A stretch of 64,000 bases of DNA, taken from the NCBI GenBank assembly GCA_045541915.1, contig JAZQJZ010000019.1, positions 29,753 to 93,752 on the forward strand, written 5' to 3'. The position numbers were made by a program, and so were the translations under genes. The stretch comes from RGIG5579 sp045541915. Its GTDB lineage: Bacteria > Bacillota > Clostridia > Oscillospirales > SIG627. Of this stretch, positions 31,380 to 39,644 are shown in pieces; position 1 is the first letter of the stretch, and every line of letters starts with the position of its first letter. The notes under the pieces were generated by a model that was not told the origin of the DNA, searched no databases, and saw only the letters and a list, made by a program, of their open reading frames with translations.

Positions 31380-32540
31380 TTATTTCTCCAGTCTTAAATG
31401 TAACAAAGTTTGTTGAAAGCCATAACGCTCCTCCATCCGGCAAAGGTGATCCAGGCTTTTTTTGGCAAAGCGTTCTTTTTTCTTTGCCCGAAGCATCAGA
31501 TTCTTTGGGGAATGGGCGAAATCAACAAATTCCAGAACCTCTACCCGATATCCCTCGCACTCTAAAATTTCCGCGCGGAAGGCATCGGTCAGAAGTGCGC
31601 TGACCCGTTCCTTGAAGATGCCGTGACCCATAAAGATGTCAAGATCGCCGCCACCTTTTCCAATGGAGGCATTGATCTCGTGCTGACAGCAAGGAACAGA
31701 AAAAATGTAAGGCACATCTCTTTCCATGGCAAATTGCAAAGCAAAATCCGTTGCCACATCACAAGCGTGCAAGGAAATGACAAAATCGATCTTCTCTTGA
31801 GAGAGGGGATCCTTTGTCACATCGGCCACCACAAAGCCAAGCCCGTGATAGCCGTATTTTTTTGCCAACTGATTGCATCGGTTCACCACATCTTCCTTCA
31901 GATCGTAACCGATGATGTGAACCTTCTTTTTCTTTAAAACCGCAAAGTAGTAATAGACCAAAAAGGTCAGGTATGATTTTCCGCAACCAAAATCCAAAAC
32001 GGAGATTTCCGGCTGGTTAAAGTCAGAAAAAGTGTGATCCAGAATCTCAACAAAGCGGTTGATCTGCCGAAATTTATCGTATTTTTGCGATACCACCTGA
32101 TAATCCTGGGTAAAAATACCAAGATCCACCATAAAAGGAACGCGATCTCCCGGGCGAACCAGATAGTTCTTTTCCCGGTTGTGCGATAAGACAGCTGGTG
32201 GCGCAGTTACATTTTGATTCCGGCTTTTGGAAATCTTCCCTTTTTTGGAAATGCGAAAAGCAATTTCCTCCCGGTCGCGGAACAGATTTGCTTGACGGAA
32301 CTGGCTCTTCTCCAGGCTCTGATTCACATAAGAAGAAACTTCATCGGGAGAAAGATTTTTATGAAAGGCCTTCGTGCCGATTATCTCTTCCCCGGTGAAA
32401 AAAGCAGATCCGTCCTTGCCAAGCTTTTTTTGCAGCAATACTTTTTCGGGAAGTGAGGGATCCTTTTTGCCGGGCGCACTCAAAACGATCTTGGAAAAAG
32501 AGGCGGGGTCTTTTTCGATTTCACCAATGATCTCTATCAT
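31380..32540 (-). CDS. Class I SAM-dependent methyltransferase (Methyltransf_32-like)
   Basis: The 386-residue cytosolic protein has an N-terminal half without recognised motif and a Rossmann methyltransferase core in the C-terminal half: SVLDFGCGKSYLTFLVYYYF (motif I, SAM binding), IIGYDLKEDVV, and ISLHACDVATDFAL (motif IV). This pattern resembles the METTL25-related Methyltransf_32 proteins; the substrate is unknown. It lies between the DUF711 gene and rsmI with gaps of 6 and 4 nt, so it is co-translated with them. Confidence 0.82.
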   Translation of the reverse strand: MIEIIGEIEKDPASFSKIVLSAPGKKDPSLPEKVLLQKKLGKDGSAFFTGEEIIGTKAFHKNLSPDEVSSYVNQSLEKSQFRQANLFRDREEIAFRISKKGKISKSRNQNVTAPPAVLSHNREKNYLVRPGDRVPFMVDLGIFTQDYQVVSQKYDKFRQINRFVEILDHTFSDFNQPEISVLDFGCGKSYLTFLVYYYFAVLKKKKVHIIGYDLKEDVVNRCNQLAKKYGYHGLGFVVADVTKDPLSQEKIDFVISLHACDVATDFALQFAMERDVPYIFSVPCCQHEINASIGKGGGDLDIFMGHGIFKERVSALLTDAFRAEILECEGYRVEVLEFVDFAHSPKNLMLRAKKKERFAKKSLDHLCRMEERYGFQQTLLHLRLEK

Positions 32541-32546
32541 GGTTTT

Positions 32547-33908
32547 TTAGTTTTTCAGGCTTTGCAGAGGAGCAGGGAGCCGTCCTCCGCGGTGAATGAA
32601 GACATCCGGTGCCTTGGAATTGACCTTCATTACAGGGCCCTCGCCCAAAAGACCGCCGAAGGAGAGGGTATCGCCCTCTTTCTTTCCAATGGCAGGAATC
32701 AACCGGCAAGCGGTGGTTTTGGAGTTGACCATACCGATGGCGGCCTCGTCTGCAATGATGGCGCTGATGATTTCGGGAGAGGTATCACCGGGGATATTGA
32801 TCATATCCAGACCTACCGAGCAAACGGAGGTCATCGCCTCCAGCTTCTCCAAGGTCAGAGTTCCGTTGGTGGCGGCGGCGATCATACCGGCATCCTCGGT
32901 GACGGGAATGAAGGCGCCGGAAAGACCGCCAATGTGGCTGGAGGCCATCACACCGCCCTTTTTCACCGCATCGTTGAGAAGGGCAAGACAAGCGGTGGTA
33001 CCGTGAGCGCCGCACTGCTCCAGACCCATTTCCTCCAAAATGTGTGCCACTGAGTCACCTACTGCAGGAGTAGGTGCCAGGGAAAGGTCCACGATACCAA
33101 AATTTACCCCCAGGCGAAGGGAAGCTTCTTTTGCTACCAGTTGGCCCATACGGGTGATCTTGAACGCGGTCTTTTTGATCAGCTCTGCCACCTGATCCAC
33201 ACTGGAATCCTTACCCAATTTGGAAAGGGCGGCTCTGACAACGCCGGGGCCGGAAACGCCTACATTGATCACGCTATCTCCCTCGCCCACGCCGTGAAAG
33301 GCGCCGGCCATAAAGGGATTGTCCTCCGGTGCGTTGCAGAATACCACAAGCTTTGCAGCGCCGATGCACTGTCTGTCTCGGGTGAGCTCTGCTGCTTCCT
33401 TGACCACCTTTCCCATCAGAGCCACTGCATCCATATTGATGCCGGCTTTGGTGGAACCAACATTGACAGAAGCGCAGACGTGCTCGGTCAATGAAAGGGC
33501 GCGGGGAATGCTCTCGATCAATTCCCGATCGCCGGCGGCAAAGCCCTTTTGCACCAGGGCACTGTATCCGCCAATGAAGTTCACACCCACGGTTTGGGCG
33601 CATCTTTCCAGGGTCAGGGCGAATTTTACCGGATCCTGTCCTTTGCAGGCGGCGGCCAGAAGCGCAACGGGAGTGACGGCAATTCTCTTGTTGATGATGG
33701 GAATACCATAGGTCTTTTCAATTTCCTCGCAAACGGGCACCAGGTCCTTTGCGGTCTTGCAGATCTTAGCATATACCTTTTCGCAAGCCCGGTCGATATC
33801 GGGATCAATGCAATCCAAAAGGGAAATGCCCATGGTTACGGTACGGATATCCAGGTTTTCATCCTGAATCATCGCAACGGTTTCCAGAATGTCTCTTGTG
33901 TTGATCAT
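32547..33908 (-). CDS. UPF0210 / DUF711 (PFL-like) family protein
   Basis: 453-residue conserved protein. Its start MINTRDILETVAMIQDENLDIRTVTMGISLLDC and internal VNVGSTKAGINMDAV, then GVGEGDSVINVGVSGPGVV, match the DUF711 family, structurally related to glycyl-radical enzymes but with no known reaction. It is regularly paired with a small ACT-domain protein, as here (13-nt gap upstream). GGAGGG is 5 nt before the ATG. Confidence 0.93.
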   Translation of the reverse strand: MINTRDILETVAMIQDENLDIRTVTMGISLLDCIDPDIDRACEKVYAKICKTAKDLVPVCEEIEKTYGIPIINKRIAVTPVALLAAACKGQDPVKFALTLERCAQTVGVNFIGGYSALVQKGFAAGDRELIESIPRALSLTEHVCASVNVGSTKAGINMDAVALMGKVVKEAAELTRDRQCIGAAKLVVFCNAPEDNPFMAGAFHGVGEGDSVINVGVSGPGVVRAALSKLGKDSSVDQVAELIKKTAFKITRMGQLVAKEASLRLGVNFGIVDLSLAPTPAVGDSVAHILEEMGLEQCGAHGTTACLALLNDAVKKGGVMASSHIGGLSGAFIPVTEDAGMIAAATNGTLTLEKLEAMTSVCSVGLDMINIPGDTSPEIISAIIADEAAIGMVNSKTTACRLIPAIGKKEGDTLSFGGLLGEGPVMKVNSKAPDVFIHRGGRLPAPLQSLKN

Positions 33909-33921
33909 AATTCCCTCCGGA

Positions 33922-34191
33922 TCAGATGCGATGCATGGAGTTGAACAGGTCCTCGTGCATCACGTGAATTTTCAGACTGTTTTCTTCTCCCAGTTTTTCT
34001 GCTTCGTCCACAAAGGCAGCAAAGGGAGCGGAGAGGGTTTCGGTCTCACAAAGCATAATCATGCAAAAAAGGTCTTGCATGACCGTCTGGGTCACATCGA
34101 TGATATTGGCATTGTACTTGGCACAAAGGGCGGAAACCTTCGCCAAAATACCAACGGTATCTTTTCCGACTACGGTAATAACTGCTCTCAT
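33922..34191 (-). CDS. ACT-domain protein (UPF0237)
   Basis: The frame is open up to 34359, but AAGGAG lies 7 nt before the ATG at 34191, giving 89 residues: MRAVITVVGKDTVGILAKVSALCAKYNANIIDVTQTVM, a single ACT domain, the ligand-binding fold of amino-acid sensors. Its partner is the DUF711 protein just downstream. It is the first gene of the operon ACT-DUF711-methyltransferase-rsmI. A weak -10 (TAGAAT) is visible upstream without a convincing -35. Confidence 0.92.
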   Translation of the reverse strand: MRAVITVVGKDTVGILAKVSALCAKYNANIIDVTQTVMQDLFCMIMLCETETLSAPFAAFVDEAEKLGEENSLKIHVMHEDLFNSMHRI

Positions 34192-34331
34192 AATAACTCC
34201 TTGAACATTTTTTCTCATTCTAACATAAAAGGAGAAAAAAGAAAAGACCCGAACGGCCTTTTTCTTTGAAAAAAGTGGAAAAATATCGGATTCAACCGAG
34301 AAAATTTTAAAAAAAAGAGCGTCACTTTTTC

Positions 34332-34360
34332 TTGACATTAGGGAGGAGTTTTGGTACAAT
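34332..34360 (+). promoter_or_regulatory. Promoter for the marR-ABC operon
   Basis: Perfect TTGACA, a 17-bp spacer, TACAAT. A palindromic operator follows within 9 nt. Confidence 0.88.
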
Positions 34361-34368
34361 GATTTTTG

Positions 34369-34386
34369 TTGTTAGGATCCTAACAA
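34369..34386 (+). promoter_or_regulatory. Palindromic operator of the MarR regulator
   Basis: TTGTTAGGATCCTAACAA is a perfect 18-bp palindrome over the expected transcription start; a further half-site TAACAA lies at 34396-34401. The position between promoter and the marR gene suggests autorepression. Confidence 0.85.
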
Positions 34387-34414
34387 TTCGATTTCTAACA
34401 AAAAGGGAGACGGT

Positions 34415-34894
34415 ATGGAAAAAGACATTTTGAAAAAGACCTCTTCAAACGGAACCTTTCGTTTCGGCAAGGCCATTCAGATGGTTGCCAATCAATTTCG
34501 CCGTTTGGGAGATGAAAACTTATCCAAGCATTCCATCAATGTCAGCCAACTTCGTATTCTGGGGTATTTAAGAGCGCACGAAAAAGAGGGAAAGGTGTTC
34601 CAGAAGGATCTGGAGGAAGCCTTTGGCGTGCGGCGATCCAGTGTGACCAGCATTCTCCAGAACATGGAGAAAAGCGGATATCTGATCCGGGAGGGAACCC
34701 CGGAGGATGCCCGGGTTAAGGCGGTGAGGCTCACAGAAAAGGGGGAAGAGCTGGACGCGTCCCTCATTCGTTACATTCATTCCCTGGAGGAAGAAATGCT
34801 CCAAGGGATCACTCCGGAGGAAAAAGAGCTGCTCGCCGGTGCTTTGATGAAGATGCTTGAAAATTTGGAACAGTGTGAAAGGAAAAAAGTATGA
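34415..34894 (+). CDS. MarR-family transcriptional regulator
   Basis: The 159-residue winged-helix repressor has recognition-region residues VFQKDLEEAFGVRRSSVTSILQNMEKSGYLIREGTPEDARVKAVRLTEKG, typical of MarR. It overlaps the first ABC gene by 4 nt (ATGA) and lies behind a promoter with a perfect palindrome, so it most likely represses itself and the exporter until a ligand (drug, peptide or metabolite) binds. Confidence 0.93.
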   Translation: MEKDILKKTSSNGTFRFGKAIQMVANQFRRLGDENLSKHSINVSQLRILGYLRAHEKEGKVFQKDLEEAFGVRRSSVTSILQNMEKSGYLIREGTPEDARVKAVRLTEKGEELDASLIRYIHSLEEEMLQGITPEEKELLAGALMKMLENLEQCERKKV

Positions 34895-36639
34895 TCAAAA
34901 AACTTGCCTCGTATGTCAGGGAGTATAAGATCTTTGCCATTCTCACTCCCGTGGTGATGATTGGCGAAGTGGTGATGGAGATTCTCATCCCATATCTGAT
35001 GGCAGACATTGTCAACCGGGTAAACGATCTGGGATCGGAAATGACCGGGGAGGATTTGCAATTTGTTGCCACCAGAGGCCTGATGATGGTGGGAATGTCC
35101 TTGATTTCCCTTCTCTTTGGTGCTTTGGGCGGAGCCTTTGGCTCCCGCGCCTCTATGGGCTTTGCCAAGAATTTGAGAAGTGCGCTTTTTTCCAAGGTGC
35201 AGGATTTTTCCTTTGGCAATGTGGATCATTTTTCCACATCGTCTTTGATCACCCGATTGACCACCGATGTAAACCACGTGCAAATGTCCTTTATGATGCT
35301 CATCCGATCTGCGGTGAGAAGCCCGATGATGCTCATTGGCGCGGTGATCATGGCAGTCAAACTGAATTCCCGTTTGGCCGGCATTTTCCTTCTTGCCATT
35401 CCGGTTCTGGGCATTTCCTTTTGGCTCATTTCGTCCAATGCCCATCCTCGCTTTCAGGCGATGCTGAAAAAATACGATGCCCTCAATGCATCGGTTCAGG
35501 AAAATCTGATTGCCATTCGAATTGTGAAGGCCTTTGTCCGGGAACGGCACGAAATGGACAAGTTCCAGGTGAGCGCAGATGATGTGCGCAAGGCCCAGAT
35601 GCGTGCGGAAAAGGTCATTATCCTGAATATGCCCATTATGCAGCTTACCATGTACGCCTGTATTCTTGCTGTGCTTTGGTTGGGTGGAGGCATGATCATC
35701 GGCGGAAGCTTCAATTTGGGCGATCTTGCCGCATTTTTGACCTATATCAGCCAGACCTTAACCAGTTTGATGATGCTTTCCATGCTCTTTATGATGATGA
35801 TCATCTCCATTGCCGCCGCCCGCCGTATTTGCGAGGTGTTGGATGAAGAGCCGGAGATCCGGGATGCCAAGGAAGGCCAGAATCTTAATCTTGCTGACGG
35901 CTCCATTGAATTTCGCGGTGTCTCCTTTTCTTACCACAAGGATCCAAACAATCTGAATCTGACGGATATCAATCTGCAGATCAAAAGCGGGGAAACGGTG
36001 GGAATCATCGGCGGAACGGGAAGTGCCAAAACCAGTCTTGTGCAAATGATCCCTCGGCTTTACGATGCCCTGGACGGCCAGGTTCTGGTAGGGGGCAGAA
36101 ATGTCAAGGACTATTCTCTTCGCACCCTGAGAGACGGGGTGGCAATGGTACTGCAAAAGAATGTGCTCTTTTCCGGTACCATCCGGGAAAATCTCCTTTG
36201 GGGAAATGAAAATGCCACCCAAGAGGATTTGGAGGAGGCTTGCAGGAACGCCGATGCTCATGGCTTCATTTCCTCCTTCCCCGATGGGTATGAGACCCAT
36301 TTGGGTCAGGGGGGTGTCAACGTTTCCGGCGGTCAGAAGCAGAGACTTTGTATTGCCAGAGCCCTTTTGAAAAAGCCCAAGATCATCATTCTGGATGACT
36401 CCACCAGCGCAGTGGATACCGCCACCGATGCCCGGATCCGAAGCGCCTTCCGCACCAAGCTCTCCGGCGTGACCACTCTGATCATCGCCCAGCGGATCTC
36501 TTCCGTGCAGGACGCCGACCGGATCGTCGTAATGGACGACGGAAAAATCTCTGACGTAGGAACCCATGAAGAGCTGCTTTCCAGAAACAGAATTTACCAG
36601 GAGGTTTATACCTCCCAGCAGAAAGGAGAGAAAGACTGA
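34891..36639 (+). CDS. ABC exporter half-transporter A (permease-ATPase)
   Basis: 582 residues: an N-terminal six-span exporter domain (about 1-310) and a C-terminal nucleotide-binding domain. Walker A is GGTGSAKTS (near residue 372, Ala in place of the last Gly), the signature is VSGGQKQR (near 477), and Walker B is IIILDDSTSAVD (near 500), with Asp where the catalytic Glu is normally found. This degenerate site with a normal partner is the mark of heterodimeric exporters such as BmrCD or LmrCD. The substrate is unknown. Confidence 0.94.
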   Translation: MIKKLASYVREYKIFAILTPVVMIGEVVMEILIPYLMADIVNRVNDLGSEMTGEDLQFVATRGLMMVGMSLISLLFGALGGAFGSRASMGFAKNLRSALFSKVQDFSFGNVDHFSTSSLITRLTTDVNHVQMSFMMLIRSAVRSPMMLIGAVIMAVKLNSRLAGIFLLAIPVLGISFWLISSNAHPRFQAMLKKYDALNASVQENLIAIRIVKAFVRERHEMDKFQVSADDVRKAQMRAEKVIILNMPIMQLTMYACILAVLWLGGGMIIGGSFNLGDLAAFLTYISQTLTSLMMLSMLFMMMIISIAAARRICEVLDEEPEIRDAKEGQNLNLADGSIEFRGVSFSYHKDPNNLNLTDINLQIKSGETVGIIGGTGSAKTSLVQMIPRLYDALDGQVLVGGRNVKDYSLRTLRDGVAMVLQKNVLFSGTIRENLLWGNENATQEDLEEACRNADAHGFISSFPDGYETHLGQGGVNVSGGQKQRLCIARALLKKPKIIILDDSTSAVDTATDARIRSAFRTKLSGVTTLIIAQRISSVQDADRIVVMDDGKISDVGTHEELLSRNRIYQEVYTSQQKGEKD

Positions 36640-38534
36640 TGCCGCCACCCAAGAGACCCCCCGAAAAGCCGAAGAATGTATGGGGAACGCTTAAGCGTAT
36701 TTTTTCCTATCTCTCCGGAAACAAAATTCTTTTGATTCTATTTTTCCTGGGCGTGATCGTAACTGCCCTGGCGCAGGTTTACGGCGGCTCTATGCTCCGT
36801 CCCATTATTGACAATGGCATTGCGCCCCTGGTTCAGGACCCGGAAAACCGGGCGCTTTGGAACCGCTTTGTTCTGATGCTGTTTCGTATGGGTGCCGTTT
36901 ATGCCCTGGGTGCCCTTTCCGCTTGGGGATATGCCCGTATTATGCTGGGAATTTCCACCAAAGCGCTGTATCGCTTGAGAAACGATCTCTTCCGGGCGAT
37001 GGAAAGCCTTCCCATTCGCTTTTTTGATACCCATACCCACGGCGAATTGATGAGCCGCTATACCAACGATGTGGATACCATTCGGGAAATGCTCTCCAAC
37101 TCCGTTGCCAATATCCTCTCGGGATTGATCACAGTGATCGGCTATTTTGTGGTCATGGTAATCACCTCCTGGCAGCTGACCTTGGTTGTGATGGTAAGCC
37201 TTGTGGTGATGATCTACGTGACCAAGGTGATTGGCGGCAGAAGCGCACGCTTTTTCGTGCGCCAGCAGGCGGCTTTGGGCAAGGTCAACGGTTATATTGA
37301 AGAAATGATCGAGGGCCAGAAGGTGGTTAAGGTATTCTGCCACGAGCCTCAGGCAAAGGCGGATTTTGACCGCTTGAATGAGAATCTTTGCCATGCGGCC
37401 ACCAGCGCCCATACCTTTGCCAATATTCTAATGCCCATTATGAACAATTTAAACCACATCAATTATGCTGTGGTGGCAACGGTTGGTGCGGCGATTGCTA
37501 TTTTGAATCCCAATGCTCTTACCACCGGTATGCTCATCGCGTTTCTTACCTATACCAATTCCTTCTCCCGTCCCTTTAGTCAGATCTCTCAGCAGATCAA
37601 CTCCATCCTGACAGCCCTTGCCGGCGCGGAAAGAGTATTTCGGGTGATCGATGAAAAACCGGAGGAGGACAATGGCTACGTTACCCTGGTCTATGTTGAA
37701 AAGGACGAAAACGGAGTCCTTTCCGAAACGGATCATCGCACCGGCCTTTGGGCTTGGCGTCATCCGCACAAGGCAGACGGTACTGTGACCTATACAGAGG
37801 TGAAGGGAAATGTAGAACTGGACGGTGTAACCTTCGGCTATGTGCCGGAAAAAACCGTTTTGAAGAATATTTCTTTGTATGCAAAGCCCGGCCAGAAGAT
37901 CGCGTTTGTAGGTTCCACCGGTGCGGGAAAGACCACCATCACCAATCTCATCAACCGCTTTTACGATGTGCCAGACGGTAAAATCCGCTACGATGGGATC
38001 AACATCAATAAGATCAAGAAAAGCGATCTGCGCCGAAGCCTTGCCATGGTGCTTCAGGATCCCCATCTGTTCTCCGGCACGGTGCTGGATAACATTCGCT
38101 ACGGAAAGCTGGATGCTACGGATGAGGAGTGTATTGCCGCGGCAAAGCTTGCCAATGCCGATTCCTTTATCCGTCATTTGCCGGAGGGGTACCACACCTA
38201 TATTTCCGGAGACGGCTCCAATCTTTCTCAGGGCCAGGTTCAGCTTTTGAACATTGCCCGTGCGGCGGTGGCAGATCCTCCGGTTCTGATTCTGGACGAG
38301 GCCACCAGCTCCATTGATACCAGAACGGAAGCACTTATCGAAAAGGGAATGGATAAGCTGATGGAGGGCAGAACGGTATTTGTCATTGCCCACCGCCTTT
38401 CCACTGTGCGCAATTCCAACGCCATTATGGTGCTGGAAAACGGCGAGATCATCGAACGGGGCGACCACGATGACCTGATCCGACAAAAAGGAAAGTACTA
38501 TCAGCTTTATACCGGCGCTTTCGAGCTTTCCTGA
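36639..38534 (+). CDS. ABC exporter half-transporter B (permease-ATPase)
   Basis: 631 residues with six membrane spans and a canonical nucleotide-binding domain: Walker A GSTGAGKTT (near 425), signature LSQGQ (near 529), and Walker B LILDEATSSID (near 551) with the catalytic Glu. It carries a ~40-residue insertion between the membrane domain and the ATPase (VEKDENGVLSETDHRTGLWAWRHP region). It overlaps the partner gene by 1 nt (TGATG), ensuring matched synthesis. It probably forms a heterodimer with the preceding product. A terminator follows. Confidence 0.94.
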   Translation: MPPPKRPPEKPKNVWGTLKRIFSYLSGNKILLILFFLGVIVTALAQVYGGSMLRPIIDNGIAPLVQDPENRALWNRFVLMLFRMGAVYALGALSAWGYARIMLGISTKALYRLRNDLFRAMESLPIRFFDTHTHGELMSRYTNDVDTIREMLSNSVANILSGLITVIGYFVVMVITSWQLTLVVMVSLVVMIYVTKVIGGRSARFFVRQQAALGKVNGYIEEMIEGQKVVKVFCHEPQAKADFDRLNENLCHAATSAHTFANILMPIMNNLNHINYAVVATVGAAIAILNPNALTTGMLIAFLTYTNSFSRPFSQISQQINSILTALAGAERVFRVIDEKPEEDNGYVTLVYVEKDENGVLSETDHRTGLWAWRHPHKADGTVTYTEVKGNVELDGVTFGYVPEKTVLKNISLYAKPGQKIAFVGSTGAGKTTITNLINRFYDVPDGKIRYDGININKIKKSDLRRSLAMVLQDPHLFSGTVLDNIRYGKLDATDEECIAAAKLANADSFIRHLPEGYHTYISGDGSNLSQGQVQLLNIARAAVADPPVLILDEATSSIDTRTEALIEKGMDKLMEGRTVFVIAHRLSTVRNSNAIMVLENGEIIERGDHDDLIRQKGKYYQLYTGAFELS

Positions 38535-38544
38535 ATAAGAAAAA

Positions 38545-38576
38545 GAAAAAAACTCCCGATATCCTCGGGAGTTTTT
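38545..38576 (+). terminator. Terminator of the ABC exporter operon
   Basis: Six A, then CTCCCGA, a five-base loop, TCGGGAG and six T. Confidence 0.93.
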
Positions 38577-38608
38577 TGTTTGTAATAAGGTGAATTTTCA
38601 AAAATACC

Positions 38609-38637
38609 TTGTGTGCCGGGGAAAATAGCGTTATAAT
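38609..38637 (+). promoter_or_regulatory. Promoter for the proline operon
   Basis: TTGTGT, a 17-bp spacer, perfect TATAAT, 29 nt before the DUF6472 gene. Confidence 0.78.
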
Positions 38638-38666
38638 AGAGGGGAATATGGAAAGGGGCGAGAAAG

Positions 38667-38858
38667 ATGGATCCAAACAAAAAAGCAACCAACTGCGAAA
38701 CCTGTCTGTACTTTGATTTTGACGAGGAATGGCAGGAGGAGGTTTGCACCCTGGATCTGGATGAGGACGAAATGGAACGTCTTGCCTCCGGGCGCTATGT
38801 CTCTTGTCCCTATTACCGTTTTTACGATGAATACAAATTTGTTCAAAAGCAGAATTAG
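38667..38858 (+). CDS. Small cysteine-bearing protein (DUF6472 type)
   Basis: 63-residue acidic protein: NCETCLYFDFDEEWQEEVC, then a late SCPYYRFYDEYKFV. Four cysteines (CxxC, C, C) suggest a small metal site. The pattern matches the DUF6472 family of Clostridia, whose function is unknown. It is the first gene of the proB-proA-proC operon, 12 nt upstream of proB. A GGCGAG-type site precedes the ATG. Confidence 0.8.
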   Translation: MDPNKKATNCETCLYFDFDEEWQEEVCTLDLDEDEMERLASGRYVSCPYYRFYDEYKFVQKQN

Positions 38859-38870
38859 AGAGGGAAGTCT

Positions 38871-39644
38871 ATGAGAATTGTAATCAAAGTGGGCACTTCC
38901 ACCCTTGCCCATTCCACCGGCAGACTGAATATTCGCCGGGTGGAGGAGCTTTGCAAGGTGTTAAGCGACCTGAAGAATTCCGGAAATGAGATCATTCTGG
39001 TTACCTCCGGCGCTATTGGAATGGGAGTAGGAAAGCTGAACCTGAAAAGACGACCTCAGGACATTCCCACAAAGCAAGCCGCCGCCGCTGTGGGGCAGTG
39101 CGAATTGATGTATGTTTATGACAAGCTCTTTTCCGAATATAATCATACCGTTGCTCAGATCCTGTTGACCGGGTATGACGTGCGAAACGAGGAAAGCCAT
39201 CATCACTTCTGCAATACCTTGTCCCGTCTTTTGGAAATGGGTGTCCTTCCCATCATCAATGAAAATGATACCGTCGCCACCGAAGAGATCGTCATTGGAG
39301 ACAACGATTCCCTGGCCGCCATTGTGGCTGTTTCCGCCAAAGCAGATCTGATGATCCTGCTGTCGGATATTGACGGACTTTACAGCGCCGATCCCCATAC
39401 CAATCCCGATGCCCATTTGATTTCCCGGGTGGAAGAAATCGGGGAAGATATTATGGCCTTGGGCGGGGATTCCGGATCCGATCTGGGAACCGGAGGAATG
39501 GCAACCAAGCTGAATGCCGCCTGTGCAGTGACCTCTGCCGGGTGCGATATGATCATTGCCAACGGCGCCGATCCCCATATTCTTTATTCCATTTTGGAGG
39601 GGAATGAAGTGGGAACGCGCTTTGTGGCCGGAGGAAGAAAATGA
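38871..39644 (+). CDS. proB: Glutamate 5-kinase (no PUA domain)
   Basis: First step of proline synthesis: glutamate + ATP to glutamyl 5-phosphate. The 257 residues hold the amino-acid-kinase domain: IVIKVGTSTL, then LVTSGAIGMG, NENDTVA, and LLSDIDGLY, then GTGGMATKL. The C-terminal PUA domain of E. coli ProB (367 residues) is absent, a short form known from other bacteria. The stop overlaps proA as ATGA. Confidence 0.96.
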   Translation: MRIVIKVGTSTLAHSTGRLNIRRVEELCKVLSDLKNSGNEIILVTSGAIGMGVGKLNLKRRPQDIPTKQAAAAVGQCELMYVYDKLFSEYNHTVAQILLTGYDVRNEESHHHFCNTLSRLLEMGVLPIINENDTVATEEIVIGDNDSLAAIVAVSAKADLMILLSDIDGLYSADPHTNPDAHLISRVEEIGEDIMALGGDSGSDLGTGGMATKLNAACAVTSAGCDMIIANGADPHILYSILEGNEVGTRFVAGGRK

